The notes: generated from the letters alone by a model not told the origin. Numbered from the stretch's first letter, positions 18,773 through 27,965 are shown. The stretch: 64,000 bases of DNA from Myxococcales bacterium (GCA_020633315.1 JACKDV010000014.1:62001-126000), one strand, 5' to 3'. Made by a program: numbers and translations.

Positions 18773-20118
18773 ATGATCGAGCACTCCGAGCCCGGATCCC
18801 CCGTGGGCGTCATCGTGGCCGGCGGCCTGGGCACGCGGCTGGGCTCGCTGTGCCACGAGCGGCCCAAGCCCATGCTGCCCGTCGGCGGGCGGCCGCTGCT
18901 GCGGCGGCAGATCGAGCGCTTCTCCGAGGCGGGGATCGAGCGGGTGGTGATCCTCGCCGGTCACCTCGCCCCCGTGATCGAGCAGCAGGCCCGCGCGTGG
19001 TCCGACGAGCGCTGCCGCGTCGAGGTGGTGATCGAGCGCGAGCCCCTGGGCTCGGGGGGCTGCCTGCGCCTGGTGCCGGGGCCACCGGACCGCTGGTGGT
19101 CGCGTTCGGCGACGTGGCCTTCGACATGGACCTGCGCGCGCTCGTAGAGGCCCACCGCCGACAGAAGGCCCGGGCCACCGCGGTGGTGCACCCCAACGAC
19201 CATCCCCACGACAGCGACCTCGTGGAGCTCGACGCCGACGGTCGCATGCTCGCGCTGCACCGCAAGCCCCACCCGCCCGAGCTGGTCACGCGCAACCTGG
19301 TCACGGCCGGGGTGTTCGTGCTCGAGCCGAGCCTCGTCGCCGCCCTGCCCCCTCGCAAGCTCGACCTCGTGCACGACGTGCTGGCCGGGGCCCTCGCGCG
19401 GGGCGAGGCGATCCTCGGCTACGAGACCACCGAGTACCTCAAGGACATGGGCACGCCCTCGCGCTACCGCCGGGTGTGCGACGACTGGGCCCGCGGCCGG
19501 ATCCAGGGGGCTCGCGGCCCGCGGCCCACCGTGTTCCTCGACCGCGACGGCACGATCAACCACCACGTGGGCTACGTCTCGCGCCCCGAGCAGCTCGAGC
19601 TGCTGCCCGGCGTGGGCTCGGCCATCGCGGCGCTCAACCGGGCCGGCGCGCAGGTGGTGGTGGTCACCAACCAACCGGTGGTGGCCCGGGGAGCGTGCGA
19701 CGAGGCGGGGCTGCGGGCGATCCACGCTCGCCTCGAGCACCTGCTGGGGCGCGAGGGCGCCTTCGTCGATCGCCTCTACTACTGCCCCCACCATCCGCAC
19801 CGCGGCTTCGCGGGCGAGCGCCCCGAGTACAAGATCGCCTGCGCGTGTCGCAAGCCCGGTCCCGGGCTGCTGCTGCGCGCGATGGAGGAGCTTCGGGTGG
19901 ATCGCGGACGCTCGTGGATCTGCGGGGACAGCCCCTGCGACGCCGAGGCAGGCCTGCGCGCGGGGGTCCGTCCGGTGCTGGTGGGACCGAGCGCCCTGGC
20001 CGAGGCCACCCGCCGCGAGCTGCCCTGGTACCCCGACCTGCTCCACGCGGTGACGGCCTGGCTCGCCACGATGCCCCACCCGCGGCCCGCCGCGACCCCG
20101 GAGGCCATCGCATGCTGA
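18773..20118 (+). CDS. HddC-GmhB fusion (heptose-1-P nucleotidyltransferase + HAD phosphatase), one apparent frameshift
   Basis: The N-terminal domain (about 1-235) is a sugar-phosphate nucleotidyltransferase with VIVAGGLGTRLGSL and ERPKPMLPVGGRPLL. The C-terminal domain (about 250-448) is a HAD phosphatase of the GmhB type with VFLDRDGTINHHVGYV, the second-motif VVVTNQPVVARG, a zinc-type CPHHPHRGF with a distal CACRKPGPGLLL, and CGDSPCDAEAG. Together they would remove the 7-phosphate and attach the nucleotide, the last two steps to GDP-D-glycero-alpha-D-manno-heptose. The frame breaks in the GGGG run at 19078-19081: one more G would join LGSGGCLRLVPG to ATGPLVVAFGDVAFDMDL. The total of 1346 bases is one short of a multiple of three. 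I take this as an assembly error. GAGGAG precedes the ATG. Confidence 0.82.
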
Positions 20119-21113
20119 TCGTCACCCGCACCCCGCTGCGCGCCAGCTTCGTGGGCGGCGGCACCGACCTGCCCTCGTTCTACCGCGAGCACGGCGGCGA
20201 GGTGATCAGCACCGCGCTGGGCCTCTACGTGGACGTGATCGTGCGCCGCCGCCCCGAGGGCTCCGGCCCGCGCTTCCGCATCGCCTGCGGGGTGTACGAG
20301 GAGGCCGATCACGTGGAGGCGATCGAGCACCCCATCGTGCGCGAGGCCCTGCGGGCCAGCGGCGACGCGGGGCCGCTCGACATCAGCTCGAGCAGCGACG
20401 TGCCGGGCGGCACCGGCCTGGGCTCGTCGTCCACCTTCTGCGTGGGGCTCTTGCACGCGCTGCGCCGGCTCCACGGCGAGGCCACCGACTGGCGCGCCCT
20501 CGCCGAGGCGGCCTTCACCCTCGAGACCCAGCGGCTGTCGCAGCCCATCGGGCGCCAGGACCAGACCATCGCGGCCGTGGGTGGCCTCCGACACCTGCGC
20601 TTCGCTCGAGACGAGCAGGTGGACGCCACCCCCGTCGATCTCCCGGCCGAGGATCGCGACGCGCTCGAGGCCAGCCTGCTGCTGTTCTACCTGGGCGGGC
20701 AGCGACGCGCGGATCGGCTGCTGCGGCCGCTGTCGCGCCCGAGCGCCGAGCAGACCGCCCGCCTGCGCGCGATTCGGGGGCACTGCGAGGCCTTCGGCGC
20801 CGCGCTGGCCCGACGCGCCCCCGTGCGCGAGCTCGGCGAGCTGCTGCACGAGACCTGGCAGGTCAAGCGTCGGCTCACCGCCGGGGTCTCCAGCCCGCGG
20901 ATCGACGAGGCCTACGACCAGGCCCGCGCCCACGGGGCCATCGGCGGCAAGCTGCTCGGGGCCGGGGGCACCGGCTGCCTGCTGCTGGTGGCCGAGCCCG
21001 CCCGCCACGCCCAGATCCGCCGCGCGCTCGCGGCCTCCACCGAGCTGCCCGTGCGCTTCGACCCCCGGGGCAGCCGCGTCCTGCTCGCCCAGCCCAGCAC
21101 CCCCGATCGCTAG
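20112..21113 (+). CDS. hddA: D-glycero-alpha-D-manno-heptose 7-phosphate kinase-like (GHMP family)
   Basis: A 333-residue GHMP kinase. The start MLIVTRTPLRASFVGGGTD and GGEVISTALGLYVDVIV match the HddA subfamily. The GHMP loop is VPGGTGLGSSSTFCVGLLHA near residue 97, and the C-terminal GAIGGKLLGAGGTGCLLL is the family's third motif. The enzyme makes heptose 1,7-bisphosphate from the 7-phosphate, feeding the HAD phosphatase encoded just upstream. The gene overlaps the previous one by 7 bases, so translation is coupled. Confidence 0.9.
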   Translation: MLIVTRTPLRASFVGGGTDLPSFYREHGGEVISTALGLYVDVIVRRRPEGSGPRFRIACGVYEEADHVEAIEHPIVREALRASGDAGPLDISSSSDVPGGTGLGSSSTFCVGLLHALRRLHGEATDWRALAEAAFTLETQRLSQPIGRQDQTIAAVGGLRHLRFARDEQVDATPVDLPAEDRDALEASLLLFYLGGQRRADRLLRPLSRPSAEQTARLRAIRGHCEAFGAALARRAPVRELGELLHETWQVKRRLTAGVSSPRIDEAYDQARAHGAIGGKLLGAGGTGCLLLVAEPARHAQIRRALAASTELPVRFDPRGSRVLLAQPSTPDR

Positions 21114-21125
21114 GAGACCACGCCC

Positions 21126-22604
21126 GTGCCACATCGCATCGGAACCTGGGGCTTCGGCCCGCACCCCTGGGTGAGCGTGGAGCGGACCCGCCGGTTCTAC
21201 GCGCGCGCCCTCGCCTCGGAATTCGAGCTGGTCGATCTCGACGCCGTGCCCCCCGAGCAGGCGACGCCTGCCGTGGATGCAATCCTCTCGTTCCACAGCT
21301 CGCGCTGGGCCCAGGGCCCCCGCCCCGGCGATGCGCCGGTGGTGCTCGCCATGCACGGCGGACCGGTGGTCGACCATCCGCGCCTGCGCCAGCGCCTCGG
21401 CCACCTGCGCCGCGACGACACCCTGCTGGTCAACTGCTCCTCCGACGAGGCGATCGTGCGCGACCTCTGCGACGGCCCGAGCCCCCGCGTGGTCCGCCTG
21501 CCCCTGCCCGTCGACACCGAGCTGATGCTGCCCTACCACCGCAGCGACTGCCGCCGCGAGCTGTCGCTGCCCGACTGCGACCACGTGATCGGCTTGGTGT
21601 GCCGCCTGGTCCCGCAGAAGAACCTCCACCTGTTCCTGCGGGCCTTCGCCCGCATCCGCGAGCGCCTGCGCCCCAAGCGGGTGGTGGCCCTGGTGGTGGG
21701 CAGCTTCTTCTCCAGCTACCCCATCCTCGACTACGGCTGCGGCGAGTACCGAGCCCACATCGCCGAGCTGGTCGGGCAGCTCGGGATCACCGACGACCTG
21801 GTGTGCTTCCCCGCCACGCTCGACGACGAGGAGCTGGCGCTGGCCTTCGGTGCGATGGACGTGCTGCTGCACCCCACCAGCGCGGTGGACGAGAACTTCG
21901 GCTACGTGCCGGTCGAGGCCATGGCCTGCGGGGTTCCGGTGGTGGGGGCCGCCTACGGCGGGCTCAAGGACACGATCGTCCCCGGGGAGACCGGCGCCCT
22001 GATGCCCACCTGGGTCACCCGCAGCGGGATCCGCATCGACCTCGACGCCGGAGTGGAGGCGGTGACCCGCATGCTGAGCGACGCCCGCGAGCACGAGCGC
22101 ATGAGCGCCGCCGCGGCGGAGCACGCGAGCACGCACTACTCCGAGGCTGCGTGCGGGGAGATCCTGCGTCGAGCCCTGCGCGATGCCATCGCCGCACGAG
22201 CCCACGCACCCGGCGTCGCGATCACCACCACGGCCGCTCCGCCGTCGCCCGAGCCCGCCGGGCTGCTGCCCCCCACCACGCCGGCGTGGGAGTCCTTCGT
22301 CGAGCCGGTGCGGCGCTACGTGAGCCACCCGGTGCCGACCATCACCGAGAGCACCTGGCTGCGCTGGGCCACCCCGCTGCACCGCGATCCCGATGGGATC
22401 CTCCGCCTCGACGATCCCGCGTGGCCGGCCGCCTTGCCGCCCGAGCTGCGGGACGATCCCCTGGTGGACGCCTGTGCCCGCCCCGCACGGGTCGGCACGC
22501 TGGCGCGCCCGGGCAGCGAGGCATGGCAGCGGCTGCAAGCGCTGGTGGACGACGGACTGCTGATCCCCGCCCGCGTCGCCGCCCAAGCGGAGGCCGCGGC
22601 ATGA
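21126..22604 (+). CDS. GT4-type glycosyltransferase with C-terminal extension
   Basis: A 492-residue GT-B glycosyltransferase. The first 150 residues form the acceptor domain. The donor domain has VIGLVCRLVPQKNLHLFLRA and the nucleotide-sugar motif HPTSAVDENFGYVPVEAMAC, with the E-x7-E pair typical of family 4. Residues about 375-492 are extra and not part of GT4: after a Pro-rich linker they hold ESFVEPVRRYVSHPVP and a helical end WQRLQALVDDGLLIPA. The latter is reminiscent of small winged-helix or PqqD-like peptide-binding units, a weak resemblance only. The GTG at 21126 has GGAG 8-9 bases upstream. Probably a heptosyltransferase, given the operon. Confidence 0.88.
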   Translation: MPHRIGTWGFGPHPWVSVERTRRFYARALASEFELVDLDAVPPEQATPAVDAILSFHSSRWAQGPRPGDAPVVLAMHGGPVVDHPRLRQRLGHLRRDDTLLVNCSSDEAIVRDLCDGPSPRVVRLPLPVDTELMLPYHRSDCRRELSLPDCDHVIGLVCRLVPQKNLHLFLRAFARIRERLRPKRVVALVVGSFFSSYPILDYGCGEYRAHIAELVGQLGITDDLVCFPATLDDEELALAFGAMDVLLHPTSAVDENFGYVPVEAMACGVPVVGAAYGGLKDTIVPGETGALMPTWVTRSGIRIDLDAGVEAVTRMLSDAREHERMSAAAAEHASTHYSEAACGEILRRALRDAIAARAHAPGVAITTTAAPPSPEPAGLLPPTTPAWESFVEPVRRYVSHPVPTITESTWLRWATPLHRDPDGILRLDDPAWPAALPPELRDDPLVDACARPARVGTLARPGSEAWQRLQALVDDGLLIPARVAAQAEAAA

Positions 22605-23428
22605 GCTCGGCCCCCCCTTCCCTCTCGGTGATCGTGCCCTGGTGCGATCGCGCCGAGATCGAGCAGACCCTGGCCGCCAACGCCGAGCTCCTCGCTCGCC
22701 ACGATGCCGAGGTGGTGGTGGTGCAGTGCGGAGGCGATCCCCAGTGGCTCGCCTCGGCCCTCGCTCGACAGGCGCGCCCGGTCACCTGGGTCGACGTGCC
22801 CGCCGATGGCTTCAACAAGGCCCTCGCCCTCAACCTGGGGGTGCACGCGGCCCGCGGCGAGCACCTGTTCTTCCTCGATTGCGACGTGATCCTCCACGAG
22901 GGCTTCCTCGCCCGGGCCCGGCCGCGGCTGGCCGCGGGCGCCTTCGTCACCGTCGAGCGCGTGGTCGAGTCGGCCGCCCGCCCGCGCTCCGACGAGAGCC
23001 TCACCGCCGTGGCCGCGCTGGCCAATGCGATCGGGCTCGAGACCCCCCACGGCCGCACCGTGTGGATCGAGACCAACCGGGTGCGCTTCGACGACGGCAG
23101 CCGCAGCGGCCCCGGCCTGATCCTGCTGCGCCGCGATCACTTCGAGGCCGTCGACGGCATGAACTCCGATCTCGTGGGCTGGGGCTGGGAGGATCTCGAT
23201 CTGGTCACTCGCCTGCAGCTCACGGGCGTGGCCACGCGCGAGCAGCTCGGCCAGGCGACGCACCTCAGCCACGACGACGCCAAGCGGGCCGGCGGCGCCA
23301 CCGGGGCCACCGAGAGCGACAACTTCGCCGTGTGCCTGGCCAACTATCGCCTCGGGTACCATCGAGGCACCCATCGCGACGACGTGGAGAGCTGTGCCGA
23401 CGCCATCGAGATCCATCGCCCCGACTAG
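22601..23428 (+). CDS. GT-A glycosyltransferase, polypeptide GalNAc-transferase-like ending
   Basis: 275 residues, overlapping the previous gene as ATGA. The family 2 fold is visible: LSVIVPWCDRAEIEQTLAAN, then FNKALALNLGVHAARGEHLF and the metal-binding DxD equivalent FLDCDVILHEGF. The acceptor-side block GWGWEDLDLVTRLQLTG is the motif of the galactosyltransferase C-terminal domain (Glyco_transf_7C), also found in polypeptide N-acetylgalactosaminyltransferases and chondroitin polymerases. This makes transfer to a peptide or to a sugar on it plausible. There is no membrane segment. Confidence 0.87.
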   Translation: MSSAPPSLSVIVPWCDRAEIEQTLAANAELLARHDAEVVVVQCGGDPQWLASALARQARPVTWVDVPADGFNKALALNLGVHAARGEHLFFLDCDVILHEGFLARARPRLAAGAFVTVERVVESAARPRSDESLTAVAALANAIGLETPHGRTVWIETNRVRFDDGSRSGPGLILLRRDHFEAVDGMNSDLVGWGWEDLDLVTRLQLTGVATREQLGQATHLSHDDAKRAGGATGATESDNFAVCLANYRLGYHRGTHRDDVESCADAIEIHRPD

Positions 23429-24470
23429 CCCTCGAGCCCGCGAGCCCCGCCGCGGCTGGCTCGCTACCCTGGGGCTGGTGCTCCTGGGCTGCCACCCCTC
23501 CGCCCCGCCCTCCGCGGCCGCCGTGCCCGACGGCGACACCACCTCGCCAGGCGCCGGCGCGACCACCATCGCCGAGGACTCGCCGCCCGCCGCGGCCGAG
23601 CGACGCGTGCACCTCACCTTCGACGACGCCCCCGTGATGAGCGAGCCCGGCGACGGGCTCCCCGGGCCCGAGCGGGTGATGGCGATCAACGAGGCGATCG
23701 TGGGCACGCTGCGCGAGCGCGACGTGCCGGCCTCGGTGTTCTTCAACTGCAGCCGCCTGCAGCCACACGAGCGCAGCGTGGAGCTGTGGGCCGCGGCCGG
23801 GCTGACCGTGGGCAACCACACCGACACCCACGCCAAGCTCTCCAAGGTGCCGCTCGACGAGTGGATGGACGACGTGATCCGCTGCGACCAGGTGCTGCGG
23901 GAGCGACTGCCCCGGCCCCCCCACTGGTTTCGCTACCCCTACCTCGACCAGGGCGACCGCGTGGAGCTGCGCGACGAGGCCGCCCGGCGGCTGGCCGAGC
24001 TGGGCTACGCCAACGCCCACGTGACCGTGGCCACCACCGAGTGGCTGCTGGCCTACGTCTACCGCGAGGCGAGCCGGCGCGGCGACGAGGCGCTGCGCGA
24101 CGAGGTGGTCGCCGCCTACCGTCAACACATGGTGGAGGCCGTGGAGCAGGGCTGGGCCCTGGCCGAGCACGAGGTGGGGCACGGCACCGCCCAGGTCGCC
24201 CTGCTGCACGTCAACGAGCTGGCCGCCGATCACCTGGGCGAGGTGATCGACGATCTGCGCGCCCGCGGCTGGACGCTGGTGGGCCTGGAGGAAGCGCTGG
24301 ACGATCCGGTCTTCGATCGCCCCGACCACTACGCGGGGCGCGGAGGACTGAGCTGGCTGGCCCGGATCCACGACGAGAGCGAGCCTCGCCCGTCCTACTG
24401 GTTCGGCGAGGAGGAGGCCCGGCTCATGCAGCGATACGGCGAGCTGTGGCGACCGCCCGCGGGCGAGTAG
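23394..24470 (+). CDS. Polysaccharide deacetylase (NodB) lipoprotein
   Basis: 358 residues with lipobox TLGLVLLGC near Cys33. The NodB domain has VHLTFDDAP (first Asp as base, second as metal ligand), NHTDTHAKLS (the metal His pair in H-x3-H form) and WFRYPYLDQGD. It should remove acetyl groups from an N- or O-acetylated sugar outside the cytoplasm. The GTG start lies 35 bases inside the glycosyltransferase gene, making this the last gene of the operon. It implies an exported glycan, which argues that the pathway product reaches the envelope. Confidence 0.87.
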   Translation: MPTPSRSIAPTSPRAREPRRGWLATLGLVLLGCHPSAPPSAAAVPDGDTTSPGAGATTIAEDSPPAAAERRVHLTFDDAPVMSEPGDGLPGPERVMAINEAIVGTLRERDVPASVFFNCSRLQPHERSVELWAAAGLTVGNHTDTHAKLSKVPLDEWMDDVIRCDQVLRERLPRPPHWFRYPYLDQGDRVELRDEAARRLAELGYANAHVTVATTEWLLAYVYREASRRGDEALRDEVVAAYRQHMVEAVEQGWALAEHEVGHGTAQVALLHVNELAADHLGEVIDDLRARGWTLVGLEEALDDPVFDRPDHYAGRGGLSWLARIHDESEPRPSYWFGEEEARLMQRYGELWRPPAGE

Positions 24471-24486
24471 CTCCGGCGACCGACGA

Positions 24487-24538
24487 CCGCGGGCCTCCGG
24501 CGCCGAGTCGACTCGCTCGACCCGACGCCGGTCCGCGG
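24487..24538. terminator. Inverted repeat between convergent genes
   Basis: CCGCGG (24487-24492) pairs with CCGCGG (24533-24538), CCGGCG (24497-24502) with CGCCGG (24526-24531), and TCGA with TCGA around the loop CTCGC. The imperfect stem lies between the deacetylase and aquaporin genes, which converge. A bidirectional terminator is likely. Confidence 0.45.
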
Positions 24539-24561
24539 CCTCGACCGTGGGTGCCCGTGCG

Positions 24562-25263
24562 CTACGACTTGGCGCCCGCGACGGTGCGGTAGGTGACCGC
24601 CCCGAGCACGCCGCCGAGGATGGGCGCCACCCAGAACAGCCACAGCTGGCTCAGGGCCTCGCCGCCCACCAGCAGCGCCGGGCCGGTCGAGCGGGCCGGG
24701 TTCACCGAGAGGTTGGTGACCGGGATCCCGATGAGGTGGATGAGGGTGAGCCCCAGGCCGATGGCGATGGGCGCGAAGCCGGCGGGCGCCCGCGCGTCGG
24801 TGGCCCCCATGATGATGAACAGGAACATGAAGGTCAGCACGACCTCGGCCACCAGGCACGCGGTCATGGAGTAGCCGCCCGGAGAGAGGTCTCCGAAGCC
24901 GTTGGTGGCGAAGGCCCCCGGCCCGTTGCCGAGCTGGAAGCCCGCCTTGCCCGAGGCCACCACGTAGAGTGCCGCGGCCGCGAGGGCGCCTCCGATGACC
25001 TGCGCCACGATGTAGGGCAGCGCCTCGGAGGATGGATGTCGTCCACCGGCCACCAGCCCCAGCGTGACCGCGGGGTTGAGGTGACAGCCGGAGACGTGAC
25101 CGATGGCGTAGGCCATGGTCAGCACGGTGAGACCGAAGGCGAGGCTGACCCCGAGCAGGCCGATGCCCACCCCGGGAAAGGCAGCCGCGAGCACAGCGCT
25201 GCCGCAGCCTCCAAAGACCAGCCAGAAGGTACCGATGAGCTCGGCGGACAGCTTGCGTGACAT
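24562..25263 (-). CDS. aqpZ: Aquaporin Z
   Basis: 233 residues, matching AqpZ. The start MSRKLSAELIGTFWLVFGG is typical, and the first NPA box is in HLNPAVTLG, the second in SVNPARSTGPALL. Six membrane helices with the family's internal repeat are seen. The arginine after the second NPA is present and TFMFLFIIMGATD fits a water-selective channel of the inner membrane. An ATG three codons upstream (25272) is equally possible; no Shine-Dalgarno sequence decides between them. Confidence 0.95.
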   Translation of the reverse strand: MSRKLSAELIGTFWLVFGGCGSAVLAAAFPGVGIGLLGVSLAFGLTVLTMAYAIGHVSGCHLNPAVTLGLVAGGRHPSSEALPYIVAQVIGGALAAAALYVVASGKAGFQLGNGPGAFATNGFGDLSPGGYSMTACLVAEVVLTFMFLFIIMGATDARAPAGFAPIAIGLGLTLIHLIGIPVTNLSVNPARSTGPALLVGGEALSQLWLFWVAPILGGVLGAVTYRTVAGAKS

Positions 25264-25433
25264 GGGAGCCATGATGCGCCCGTCAGCAAGATGCGAGCCA
25301 ATGAAAAGAGCGCGCGACGAGCCGCCCCGGCCGGGGGCCCCCGGGGTCGGGACATCGCAAGAAGGGACAGCGGGGAATGGTGCCCCACCTCCCGGTCCCG
25401 CCCCCGGGCGACCGGGCCGGAGGTATGGACCGG

Positions 25434-26597
25434 TCAGCTGGCCGCGGCCGCGAGCCCTCGCGGTCGACGGTAGCGGATGGTGACCTCCTCGTCCCGCATC
25501 GAGGGTCTCCGCATCGCCTCGCGCACCGACAGGGGCTCGGTGGCCCGGATGCCCACCGGTCGCGGGCTGGCCACGCCCCGGAATCCCGCCCGCGCGCGCA
25601 AGCGCTGCACCATCGGGCTGCTGCCGCCCGCGACGGGCACGGGCCGGCGCGTCGGGGTCTCGGCCGCGCACGGCCGAAGGTGCCGCAGGTCGGCCACGCG
25701 GGTGACCATGTCGGCGTCCGGCTCCTCGTCGCTCGCGGCGGGGGGAGCCACGGGAGCCGCGGCGACCGTGGTCTCCTGCTCTCCGAGCTCGTCCTCGGGA
25801 TCGAAGCGCAGGCACACCACCGTGTCGGACGAGGCGGCGGTGCGCGAGGGTGGCGATGCCGGCACCGGCGGGGCATCGAGCAACGGGTTGCGAGCGATGA
25901 CCGTCGCACCGGTGATGACGGCCGCATGCAGCGGGAGCACGGCGGCGATGGAGAGCGTCGGCTCGGGCACCGGGGCGACCGTCGTGGCGGCGACCGGCAC
26001 GGCAGCGACCAGCAGCGAGGCGACCGGCACCACCGGCGACTCGACCCGAGGCTCGAGCTCGACCACCTCCGCCTCGAGCAGCTCCACCTCGTCCTCCGCG
26101 ACCTCCGGCTCCGCTTCCCCCCACGCCGGCTCCGGCTCTGGCTCTGCATCCTGTGATCCCTCGCCCTCCCAGCTCGCCACGAAGCGCAGCAGCTCGGCCG
26201 CCTCCTCGGTGCGCCCCCGATCCATGTAGCGATCGGCCAGCCCCTCCACGCGGACGAGCGCGGCCTCGTGCCGACCTGCCGCCTCCTCGACCATCGCCGC
26301 ATCGAGCTGCAGCTCCAGCCGCTCGGGGGCGAGCTGCTGCGCGCCGGCGATCAACCCCAGCGCATCGTCGTGCGCCTCGCGAGCCGAGAACGCCTCGGCC
26401 GCCTCGAGCAGCCCATCGACGGCCTCGTCGCTCCGTCCGTGCGCCGCCAGGGCCCGCGCCAGGCCGAGGCGTGCCCTCACCGCCGTGGGATCGATGCCCA
26501 CCGCGGCCCGGAAGGCACCGATCGCCTGAGGATAGCGAAGGGCGACGAGGTGGGCCTGGGCCCGAGCCATGGGGATTTCGACGGGAGGGCGGCTCAT
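25434..26597 (-). CDS. TPR-containing protein with long disordered C-terminus
   Basis: 387 residues. The first 150 hold TPR-like helices (PQAIGAFRAAVGIDPTAVRA, ARLGLARALAAHGRSDEAVD). Residues 155-387 are low-complexity, rich in Glu, Val, Ala and Pro, with short basic blocks at the end (MVQRLRARAGFRG, ITIRYRRP-like). There is no signal peptide or membrane helix. It is probably a cytoplasmic adaptor. Similar TPR proteins with tails are common in myxobacteria and no specific role can be given. Confidence 0.8.
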   Translation of the reverse strand: MSRPPVEIPMARAQAHLVALRYPQAIGAFRAAVGIDPTAVRARLGLARALAAHGRSDEAVDGLLEAAEAFSAREAHDDALGLIAGAQQLAPERLELQLDAAMVEEAAGRHEAALVRVEGLADRYMDRGRTEEAAELLRFVASWEGEGSQDAEPEPEPAWGEAEPEVAEDEVELLEAEVVELEPRVESPVVPVASLLVAAVPVAATTVAPVPEPTLSIAAVLPLHAAVITGATVIARNPLLDAPPVPASPPSRTAASSDTVVCLRFDPEDELGEQETTVAAAPVAPPAASDEEPDADMVTRVADLRHLRPCAAETPTRRPVPVAGGSSPMVQRLRARAGFRGVASPRPVGIRATEPLSVREAMRRPSMRDEEVTIRYRRPRGLAAAAS

Positions 26598-26681
26598 GCC
26601 CCTTCATGTGAGCAAGAGTCGGGCCAAGGGCCACACCCCAGCGGTCCCGGGCCCTTCTCGCCGGTGCGCCGTGCCCCCGCC

Positions 26682-26695
26682 CGCCCAATTGGGCG
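26682..26695. promoter_or_regulatory. 14-base perfect palindrome upstream of dusB
   Basis: CGCCCAATTGGGCG lies about 70 bases before the DusB start, in the gap between two divergent genes. Its AT core stands out in this GC-rich DNA. It may be an operator for a dimeric regulator; a single copy is seen. Confidence 0.3.
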
Positions 26696-26764
26696 AACTG
26701 TGCAAGCGAATGGCCCAGGTGCTCGCCCGGCCGCCACCTGCTAGATCCGGTCCGCGACCCGCCC

Positions 26765-27946
26765 GTGGACCCGATCTACCGCAGCACGATCAACCGCGAC
26801 GTCCCTCCGGCCCGGCCCGGCGAATTCCAGCCCGTCGGCATCGGCCCCCTGCGAGTGTGGCCGCCGGTGGTGCTCGCCCCCATGGCCGGGGTGACCAACT
26901 ACCCCTTTCGCTCGATCTGCCGCCGCTTCGGCGCCGGCCTCTACGTGAGCGAGATGATCACCGCACGTCCGCTGGTGGAGGGCAACCGCAAGACCCTACG
27001 CCTAGCCGACTTCGGTCCCGACGAGCACCCCCGCAGCCTGCAGCTCTACGGCGTCGACCCCCACTACGTGGGCCGGGCGGTGGAGCGGCTGGTGGGCGAG
27101 GGCGCGGTCGACCACATCGACATGAACTTCGGCTGCCCCGTGCGCAAGGTGACCCGCAAGGGCGGCGGCGCGGCGATCCCCATCAAGCCCCGGCTGCTGC
27201 GCAACATCGTGCGGGCCGCGGTGCGAGCGGCCGGCACCGTCCCGGTGACGATCAAGTTCCGCATGGGCATCGACGACCACCTGCTCAGCTCGCCCCAGGC
27301 CGGGATCATCGGCGAGGAGGAGGGCTGCGCCGCCGTGGCCCTGCACGCCCGCACCGCGGCCCAGCTCTACGACGGAGAGGCGCGCTGGGAAGCGATCGCC
27401 GAGCTCAAGCACGCGGTGCGCAGCATCCCGGTGCTGGGCAACGGCGACATCTGGGAGGCCGAGGACGCGCTGAGGATGATGCGCCAGACCGGCTGCGACG
27501 GCGTGGTGGTGGGCCGCGGCTGCCTGGGTCGCCCGTGGCTGTTCCGCGACCTCGCCGACGTCTTCGACGGCCGAGCACCACGCGATCCGCCACGCCTGGG
27601 CGAGGTGGTGGAGGTGATGCTCGAGCACGCGGGGCGCCTGGTGGCCTGGGCCGGCGAGCGCCACGGGGTGCAGATGTTCCGACGCCACGCCACCTGGTAC
27701 ACCAAGGGCTTCCGCGGCAGCGGGCAGCTGCGGCGGCGGATCATGATGGTGGGCGACCTGGACGGGCTGCGGGCCGCGCTCGCCGAGATCGATCCCGAGG
27801 AGCGCTTCCCTCCCTCGGCCATGCGGGTGCCCCGGGGCAAGACCGCGGGCAGGCAGAAGGTGGCGCTGCCCGACGGCTACCTCGACGATCTGCAGGACGA
27901 GACCCCGCCCGGCGCCGATGCGGAGGATCCGGGCTCGGGCGGCTGA
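26765..27946 (+). CDS. dusB: tRNA-dihydrouridine synthase B
   Basis: 393 residues. The TIM-barrel FMN enzyme reduces specific uridines in the tRNA D-loop with NADPH. Signatures are VVLAPMAGVTNYPFRSIC at the start, the catalytic-Cys block MNFGCPVRKVTRKGGGAA near 120, IKFRMGID, ALHARTAAQLYDGEARW, and the FMN phosphate site VLGNGDIW with GCDGVVVGRGCLGRPWLF. The extra 40 residues at each end are disordered. Start is GTG at 26765. Confidence 0.93.
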   Translation: MDPIYRSTINRDVPPARPGEFQPVGIGPLRVWPPVVLAPMAGVTNYPFRSICRRFGAGLYVSEMITARPLVEGNRKTLRLADFGPDEHPRSLQLYGVDPHYVGRAVERLVGEGAVDHIDMNFGCPVRKVTRKGGGAAIPIKPRLLRNIVRAAVRAAGTVPVTIKFRMGIDDHLLSSPQAGIIGEEEGCAAVALHARTAAQLYDGEARWEAIAELKHAVRSIPVLGNGDIWEAEDALRMMRQTGCDGVVVGRGCLGRPWLFRDLADVFDGRAPRDPPRLGEVVEVMLEHAGRLVAWAGERHGVQMFRRHATWYTKGFRGSGQLRRRIMMVGDLDGLRAALAEIDPEERFPPSAMRVPRGKTAGRQKVALPDGYLDDLQDETPPGADAEDPGSGG

Positions 27947-27965
27947 GGCCGACCGGCGGCGATGC

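Noticed and set aside
19070..19090. Programmed ribosomal frameshift in the HddC-GmhB gene
   Set aside because: No slippery heptamer of known type and no downstream structure were recognised. Similar one-base breaks at other G runs in the window favour sequence error.
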